NCBI GenBank assembly: GCA_008360955.1
Contig: LUCM01005092.1
Span: 431,043-495,042 of the forward strand
Origin: Fasciolopsis buskii
Lineage: Eukaryota; Platyhelminthes; Trematoda; Plagiorchiida; Fasciolidae
DNA length: 64,000 bases
Direction of reading: 5' to 3'
Under the pieces are notes generated by a model. It was given only the letters and a program-made list of their open reading frames with translations, ran no database searches and was not told where the DNA came from. Position numbers and translations under genes: made by a program. Shown piece by piece: positions 60,901 to 64,000 of the stretch (positions are counted from its first letter, which is position 1; the number at the start of each line of letters is the position of its first letter).

Positions 60901-61798
60901 GGTCCACGTCCGGTCTACTTCATTTTCGTTGGTCTTTTATCCACTCTCCAAGTGATGCACGTATTCTGGTTCTACCTTATATGTCAAATTGCTCTTCAAG
61001 TGAAGACCGATAGCAAGGTGAGCGGATTCCGTCAATTCGAACAATTGTAGATCCACTCAAAGAGCTTTCGCTTCGGGTGGCATTAGAAAAATGTTTACTT
61101 CCTAAAATCGTCAAGGAAAATCTAGTTTACGTCTTTAGATCAAGCGTTTTAGTTCAGCTTTTTTCGGCTATCGGGAACATTGGATTTTTACTGTTGCGTA
61201 GTGATGTATGAAATCCTATCTACACATCCACTCGACGGCAGATGGCCCGGTCTTATTCAGTACTCATCTTACTAATCCCTGTACTGGAAGAGTTTGTGTC
61301 CCGCTTTTCATCATTTCTTGTGGTGAACTGAAGCAATTTTTTCTCAGTTGCAAAATGTTGTTCAACTGAGTTCATCATCCTCACAAATAGAAATGGCCAG
61401 GGCTGATTTCGGTCTCGTGGTCTTTTGAATTCGTGATTAAATTAATCCCAAGTAAAATCCATTAGTCAAAAAGGAATAGGGATTATCCAACTCTGTGTAG
61501 AGACCATATTCGCGAGGTTTATTTGGCCCCGCTAGCCACCTAGTCCTTGATGATGAAAATATCCACCTTTGTGTTTGTACCTCATCAAAATCGTAATGTT
61601 GTGATGTTTCGTATATTCATTTAACCCCTCGAATATGAATCTTTGCAGACTGGGCAGGCCTATTTGAAAGAGAAAATATCTCAAAATGCAATCAGTTTAT
61701 TCCGGTTGTTGTGGCTTGTCCTAGGGTTGATTGACACTGCCCAAGCAAAATTCGTCTCCGACCGCCTCAAACAGCATCTGGATCGTCCACCCACATGA
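28899..61798 (+). CDS. Ceramide synthase with homeobox-like domain (10 exons)
   Basis: Join 28899-29062, 29096-29222, 29260-29366, 29401-29458, 29503-29553, 30710-30802, 32585-32713, 50378-50484, 60861-61017, 61649-61798; 1143 nt, 380 aa. Known role: multi-pass ER enzyme that N-acylates sphingoid bases with acyl-CoA to make (dihydro)ceramide. Visible: FWLPENFTW at residues 13-21, first membrane segment about 36-54, homeobox-like domain about 75-125 ending IWFKNKRSQ, YDIRQTLLGYP at 157-167, TLC domain with LLLHHIATVGL (His208, His209) and VLVVHDIAD (His235, Asp236), and TRLTYFPFW before the last family-typical helix. Family length is usually 340-410 aa. All introns are GT-AG and phases match. 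Start at 28899 is chosen because family members begin about ten residues before the WLP motif. Oddities: tiny 5' introns, giant introns 7-8, and no acidic Ser-rich tail. Homeobox-containing CerS2-6/Schlank-like class; which paralogue cannot be told. Confidence 0.95.
29096..29222 (+). CDS. Ceramide synthase exon 2 (residues 55-97)
   Basis: Continues the first loop and the first half of the homeobox-like domain, ending YPEKERLK, which matches the conserved YPxxxRL stretch of animal ceramide synthases. Acceptor TTTAG ends at 29095. A competing AG at 29115 (CACGTAG) would put the exon out of frame with the homeodomain, so 29095 is preferred. Intron 1 is only 33 nt. Donor GTAAGT at 29223. Confidence 0.92.
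29260..29366 (+). CDS. Ceramide synthase exon 3 (recognition-helix part of homeobox domain)
   Basis: Encodes ELGKILKVDERMIEIWFKNK followed by RSQ, the third-helix signature (WFxxxR) of the ceramide-synthase homeobox-like domain. Intron 2 is 37 nt (29223-29259, GTAAGT...TTTTTGTAG). Ends in phase 2 at donor GTAAGA (29367). Confidence 0.95.
29401..29458 (+). CDS. Ceramide synthase exon 4 (second membrane segment)
   Basis: Encodes WKFCFYTTMFCYGIYALHD, corresponding to the WRFxFY start of the TLC region in the family. Intron 3 is 34 nt (29367-29400, ends CTTTTGTAG). Donor GTAAGT at 29459. Confidence 0.94.
29503..29553 (+). CDS. Ceramide synthase exon 5
   Basis: A 51-nt exon encoding KEYFYDIRQTLLGYPAF, matching the family's WxxDxRxxxxxYP stretch. 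Flanked by 44-nt intron 4 and donor GTAAGT at 29554, where the first longer intron (1,156 nt) starts. Confidence 0.94.
30710..30802 (+). CDS. Ceramide synthase exon 6
   Basis: Encodes REIYWYYMVELGYYVSEMGW and FYGVRRT, equivalent to the conserved YYxxELxxYxS segment of the TLC domain. Acceptor TTTTTTCAACAG ends at 30709; donor GTGAGT at 30803. Phase 0 on both sides. Confidence 0.95.
32585..32713 (+). CDS. Ceramide synthase exon 7 (Lag1p catalytic motif)
   Basis: Encodes residues 201-243 starting DFRVLLLHHIATVGLMLFSY and including IVLVVHDIADCWME. The paired histidines (208, 209) and the HD pair (235, 236) are the residues known to be needed for acyl transfer in this family; all are present. 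Acceptor AATTAATTAG ends at 32584; donor GTAAGT at 32714 opens the 17.7-kb intron 7. Confidence 0.97.
33281..34516. repeat. 1,236-bp near-perfect palindrome with TA core, inside intron 7
   Basis: Arms 33281-33876 and 33921-34516 are each 596 nt, align without a gap and differ at four positions by my count (about 99.3% identity). The centre 33877-33920 is a TA tract. Immediately after the right arm is an ambiguous base (N, 34517). Mirror-image open frames on both strands are a result of the symmetry, not genes. The arms show no transposase or RT motif. Confidence 0.95.
34518..36029. other. Intron 7 sequence with no recognised feature
   Basis: Between the palindrome and an RTE copy. Only short frames. 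A weak B-box-like GGATTCAAACCC at about 35217 is not enough to call a SINE. Confidence 0.4.
36030..37734 (+). mobile_element. RTE-type non-LTR retrotransposon copy 1 (endonuclease to RT), cut by assembly gap
   Basis: Endonuclease: ILAGDRSARVGRLASNETHL (family GDMNAxVGRL), DSGERLLALSSDYQLFVASS, then TTWHSPSSSLRWAKVYQIA where the family has IDHIA, so catalytic Asp and His are changed; SDHALV has become SDPA. Linker: GNSRKLFGFTLATGKKSLGV then SETIFEAEGSPIYN. RT: SSDECSPALLKYGGMGLVK, KVPSSWG, IRLGCPISPFLFNFVMENVL, and DLEYADDIALLSDNA with intact YADD at 37653-37664. Several frame changes; the 3' part lies in the run of Ns. Confidence 0.85.
37735..38629. other. Assembly gap (895 N)
   Basis: Run of undetermined bases. 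Long apparent frames across it on both strands are meaningless. An AT dinucleotide tract borders its right edge (38630-38641). Confidence 1.
38642..39649. other. Intron 7 sequence with no recognised feature
   Basis: Short frames only; no motif or repeat assigned. Confidence 0.4.
39650..41010 (-). mobile_element. RTE-type retrotransposon copy 2, RT and C-terminal domain, decayed
   Basis: Read on the - strand from 41.0 kb downward: FVPLDLKVAFDLVERAILCR then CLSLK (family VFLDLKAAFDSVDRxxLWxCL), HLECAGDTTL near 40.14-40.17 kb (family DLEYADDIVL; YADD changed to CAGD), LYYSREIVSSVWLKNM near 39.97 kb (family LLYGCETWPLRxEDM), and GTGWKMVQRNQSLKWRKVME near 39.7 kb (family GTGWKKxRGGQSxTWRxxM). Block order is correct, with many stops between them. 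Confidence 0.65.
41011..41969. other. Spacer between two divergent RTE copies
   Basis: Possibly includes the upstream RT of the - strand copy, but no block is clear. Holds a diverged direct repeat (about 41763-41810 and 41882-41928, sharing TTTCAGA.TGGATC and .GTCGTTTAT). Confidence 0.4.
41970..44580 (+). mobile_element. RTE-type retrotransposon copy 3, nearly full length but decayed
   Basis: Endonuclease from about 41.98 kb: YVSTDRRADRQLDKFCGEL, SDIFVVARDL*TQLGNL (family SDIVVxAGDMNAQVGRL), later LNISH near 42.3 kb. Linker: NNQRLFNLVRNTVC near 42.84 kb. RT: NHRGISLIPKVTKVLAS near 43.26 kb and LDYAEDVAHLFASAKHAQHA with YADD changed to YAED (43686-43697). C-terminal domain 43786-44264: LKHLWRRLDISVELKYRVYS, LLHGRKTWIRHVEDVKRLQV, one TAG (44049-44051) in place of Trp, then IHWLGHVL. 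The 3' end is near an ATGATG tract (about 44570), as is usual for RTE tails. Confidence 0.85.
44581..46371. other. Intron 7 sequence with no recognised feature
   Basis: AT-rich, short frames only. Confidence 0.4.
46372..46683 (+). pseudogene. Possible gypsy RNase H fragment
   Basis: LHTKCSLVCLTLLNSDYRKH then PFIPDADSTGSIISH resembles the LKxxLxxxPVLxxxDxxKPFILxTDASxxGIGAVLSQ start of RNase H in Ty3/gypsy elements. The similarity is short and no neighbour confirms it. Confidence 0.35.
46684..47850. other. Intron 7 sequence; GC-richer repeat-like block at 47.1-47.5 kb
   Basis: The block is richer in GC than its surroundings and ends near GTATAAATATG, which could be an LTR promoter remnant. 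No matching second copy was found, so it is not called as an LTR. Confidence 0.3.
47851..48165 (+). pseudogene. Gypsy reverse transcriptase fragment
   Basis: FDKSAYAVLTQKPLDKLSNE then VTTFNTPFGLFQCDMLSFGL matches FSKxDLxxAYHQIPVxPEDxxKTAxTTPFGLFEFxxMPFGL of Ty3/gypsy RT. The FxxxD catalytic Asp is not conserved, and the frame stops at TGA 48157-48159, just before where AAQTFQ is expected. Confidence 0.55.
48166..49248. other. Intron 7 sequence with no recognised feature
   Basis: Short frames only, between gypsy and RTE scraps. Confidence 0.4.
49249..49476 (+). pseudogene. RTE C-terminal fragment (copy 4)
   Basis: A 75-codon frame: EWLPRFTLYFEAGTSLRMGR then GGQSM, and GRGSRDPSNRRLETTGIVAQ. 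This matches RLPRRALFxEAGxGWKKxRGGQSMTW and GWGPRDPxxxWLETLxDMAQ at the very end of fluke RTE ORFs. Same module as the 3' part of copies 2 and 3. Confidence 0.75.
50119..50153. repeat. TA dinucleotide tract
   Basis: Interrupted (TA)n microsatellite 225 bp before exon 8. Confidence 0.9.
50378..50484 (+). CDS. Ceramide synthase exon 8
   Basis: Encodes SAKMFKYVKKHRMAEIFFGV then FMLIWVVTRLTYFPF, equivalent to the family's AAKM...TTRLxxFPxW segment. Acceptor TTTTGTCTCCACAG ends at 50377; phase 2 donor GTAAGT at 50485. It joins exon 7 in frame across 17,664 nt. Confidence 0.96.
50722..50800 (-). repeat. tRNA-derived SINE head
   Basis: On the - strand an A-box-like TGGTCAAGTGAATAAGG (50773-50789) is followed, after 26 nt, by a perfect B-box GGGTTCGAATCC (50735-50746). 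The sequence does not close a proper acceptor stem and sits inside intron 8, so it is a SINE or tRNA pseudogene rather than a working tRNA gene. Confidence 0.6.
50801..60860. other. Rest of intron 8, no gene recognised
   Basis: About 10 kb without a recognised coding family on either strand. Contains CA/TG microsatellites (55281-55300, 56550-56603). At 57570-57640 a TAGCTCAGCAGCTAA run with a weak B-box could be another old tRNA-like SINE, but it is too degraded to call. Confidence 0.4.
56550..56603. repeat. GT-rich microsatellite
   Basis: Interrupted (GT)n/(GC GT)n tract on the + strand. Confidence 0.9.
60861..61017 (+). CDS. Ceramide synthase exon 9 (loop and last family-typical helix)
   Basis: Completes Trp279 and encodes residues 280-331, including the loop TTGFELYGPRP (about 286-296) and the helix around LQVMHVFWFYLICQIALQVK. 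In mammalian ceramide synthases the short loop between the last two helices is known to set acyl-chain preference, so this stretch is the candidate specificity loop. Acceptor CCCTTTTGCAAG ends at 60860; donor GTGAGC at 61018. Confidence 0.95.
61649..61798 (+). CDS. Ceramide synthase exon 10 (C-terminus, stop TGA)
   Basis: Acceptor TCTTTGCAG ends at 61648. Encodes 49 residues in frame: TGQAYLKEKISQN, a hydrophobic stretch SLFRLLWLVLGLI (about 347-359), then a basic end (FVSDRLKQHLDRPPT). It lacks the acidic serine-rich phosphorylated tail of mammalian ceramide synthases. If intron 9 were retained, translation would instead end after ten extra codons at a TAG (61048-61050). Splice site and frame fit, but homology of this last exon is weak. 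Confidence 0.7.
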   Translation, partial: TGQAYLKEKISQNAISLFRLLWLVLGLIDTAQAKFVSDRLKQHLDRPPT

Positions 61799-64000
61799 GA
61801 ACGTGAACTGGGGTATTTAATTCATTCTCGCTTCAAACGAGATAGAAAGTTAACTGCCATGACGACAAGAGGTCACTGTTGATATACGAGCAGTGACGAC
61901 AGACTTACGAACAAAGGTACCTGGACCGAATGCGGATCGTTACAGCTCCGTATCATCTGCAGAACAGAAAACAATCTACCGACTTTCGTCGTGAATCGCA
62001 AACAGGTTTCCGTCGCCAGTAAAAGTTCTCATCCCGAACAAACAAAATAGATCACCGTTGATGTCTACACTTCGAACAACTGCATTTCTGAAATTGAATT
62101 CAAAAATTTCGGTAGTTAGTGAGCTATGCCACGTAAATAGTCGGTGTCAGTTTTCACAAATATTTCGGGTTAGCTCAATTTTGGCTCCACGCCCTGTGTT
62201 CACAACACAACTCCTTACCACAGTACTAGGAGATTCAGTAGGGAAAGCCATAAATGATTTCTATAATTTGTGCAGTGAAGCAATCAGGCGAAAAGAATTG
62301 CGATTGCTATGACTAGGCAAGTGACTTCAAACAATGTGAAATAGGTCCATACAATTGGTTTCAAACTCAACTCTTTTGGTCAATTCGTGTTGGGAAGCCA
62401 AAATCCAGGTGGAAGGAGTTGAATGTCAACTGCATAATGCTACCTTATTTAAACAGCTTTGACGGGCACAATACAAAGACTGGTGTTTGTTCAAACTAAG
62501 GACCCTATTCTAAAAACCACGTGTTACATATGTGCAAATTTTCGGGATTTTCAAGTAGGAAGATGAATTACCAAAGGAGTGCCGGGTATGCATGCCAGAG
62601 GAGCGGCACTTACGAAACGGGTCATTTGTGGTACACCCATCTATTAACAGACTTCCTTCACGAACTCTACTAGACGAATTTGGTTTATCAGCCAATAAAA
62701 TTAAATAGAGGTGCAGAAACCCTTTCCAATTATGTCGGATGACCAGGCAAAGTGAGGTTTTGATTTGCGCTCCACCAGATTATCTCACAGTCTAGTTGGA
62801 GACGTTGAACTAGATAGACAAACATCGACTCTGGTGGCATAAACCTGAAATACTTCACTTCGTGTGAGACTTCGACTGTTCTTTTCCCCTTTGATTGTTA
62901 GTATTTCTTATTTGGTTATGTTAAAGCGTTGTAAATCATTTTGGTATCGGATCAACGAGCATTTAAACGCAACTGAATTGGTTCATGGTGAAAAATTGTG
63001 GGCCTGGGATGTATATGATGATCGTTTGACGGATATTTGTTTGCCTATTATGGTTTTATTTGAATGAAGTGACAAGAAAAGTGCTATAAAAACAGATTAG
63101 AGGTTATTCTTTACAAGATCGGGACTCATTTTGTTGTTTTCTTTCCTGCTCGAAGGTCGCGGCCGAATCAGCGCCATGATATCACAAGGGTATTGATTGC
63201 AAATATTAGTCTTCGATCATAAATAGGTCTATATCTGATTCTTACAGTGATTAGAATATGATTAGATTTGTTTATCCTGTAAGAAGTTGGGAGAATTGGA
63301 ACTATTTATGAATCCCTCTGACCAAAACACTCATTTTTATGAAAAACCACCGAAAACGCAAGGACTATGTTACACCCGCACTTCCATACATAGATACTGA
63401 ACTTAAGTACAGGTAAGCTCATCTCGAAACCTTCTATCGGAATCCGTAAGAATTCGCTGCCGATGTGGATCTCTATGTAAACTCGCTTCCAGTTATACTG
63501 ACATTATCTTGGTCGCATGCAATTTGAACCGGCTAAGGAAGTGAAAATATGGTTCATCAAGCTCTGGGAAGTCAGAAAAACTAAACGAAATTGACCTAAT
63601 CGTTGCTACAAAACAGGCGATTGCAACTGCAGTTCAGGTCCAAGTTGACCAGAGAGTGACAGGGTAGTACAACTAGACGTGATTGGTCATTTACTGGCAC
63701 TCTCATTGATCTCACCTCTTTCGACCTCTTGCAGCGATCTTGCATTCGTTTCCTTGTGTCAGATTTCCCAGCATTATCTCCTGGAACCATGGGACATCAA
63801 CTCATTGCTGTCGCATAGTTACCATGTTTAGACCTTCGCATGATATTACGTTTCTGTCAGACAAATTAAGAACACCTAGTGTAACCCTAATGCAACGTTC
63901 CGTGAAGAACACGTAATTCACGTGAACTAAAATTATTAGTGCAACTTAAGATACTTGGTGAGAAGCTCCCGATGCGACACTGTCACCGGACTAGATAGAT
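61799..64000. other. 3' flank of the ceramide synthase gene
   Basis: Holds the presumed 3' UTR, up to the AATAAA at 62694. No further gene recognised; frames at 62058-62312 and 62864-63067 show no family motif. Confidence 0.4.
62694..62699 (+). terminator. Candidate poly(A) signal of the ceramide synthase mRNA
   Basis: First clear AATAAA after the stop codon, about 0.9 kb downstream. No other perfect hexamer was noticed between 61799 and this site. Assignment to the gene is by position only. Confidence 0.3.

Noticed and set aside
1..64000. CRISPR array, operon, prophage or other prokaryotic system
   Set aside because: No spaced identical repeats and no long adjacent prokaryotic-type ORFs; exon-intron structure shows eukaryotic DNA.

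Overview
The window looks like nuclear DNA of a flatworm, most likely a trematode (fluke). Three things point there: one host gene split by GT-AG introns, with very short introns (33-44 nt) at its 5' end and very long ones further on, a pattern described for schistosomes; a dense load of RTE, CR1-like, Ty3/gypsy and Penelope-like retroelement remains of the kind common in fluke genomes; and no prokaryotic gene organisation at all. Species cannot be told from the sequence alone.

Only one host gene can be supported. It is a ceramide synthase (LASS/CerS family) on the + strand, coding from 28899 to 61798 in ten exons that join without any frame conflict into 380 codons plus a stop. It carries the FWLPENFTW N-terminal signature, the homeobox-like domain typical of most animal ceramide synthases, and the TLC/Lag1p catalytic motif with its HH and HD pairs. 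Exons 1-5 lie within 655 bp; exons 6-10 are spread over the next 31 kb, with introns 7 and 8 being 17.7 and 10.4 kb.

Layout. 1-2.8 kb: CR1-like reverse transcriptase (RT) remnants and a diverged 250-bp direct repeat. 8.58-8.74 kb: a 68-nt-arm hairpin. 9.5-12.6 kb: a decayed Ty3/gypsy pol in the order RT, RNase H, integrase. 14.6-15.6 kb: the N-terminal part of a Penelope-like element on the - strand, behind a perfect 62-nt inverted repeat. 18.8-21.3 kb: two or more further non-LTR RT pieces. 21.3-28.8 kb: AT-rich DNA without recognisable genes. 28.8-61.8 kb: the ceramide synthase gene. Its intron 7 holds a 1,236-bp palindrome (596-nt arms, four differences) around a TA tract, an RTE endonuclease-RT copy that runs into an 895-nt assembly gap (37735-38629), an RTE copy on the - strand, a nearly complete RTE copy with endonuclease, RT and 3' tail (about 41.97-44.58 kb), gypsy scraps and another RTE C-terminal fragment. 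Intron 8 begins with a tRNA-derived SINE. 61.8-64.0 kb: 3' flank with one candidate poly(A) signal.

All transposon copies seen carry stops, frameshifts or changed catalytic residues, so they are relics. Their main visible effect is to lengthen intron 7. I see no rRNA gene, functional tRNA gene, CRISPR array or operon, and no wholly new system; the most unusual structures are the large palindrome, the two shorter hairpins, and the atypical C-terminus of the ceramide synthase.
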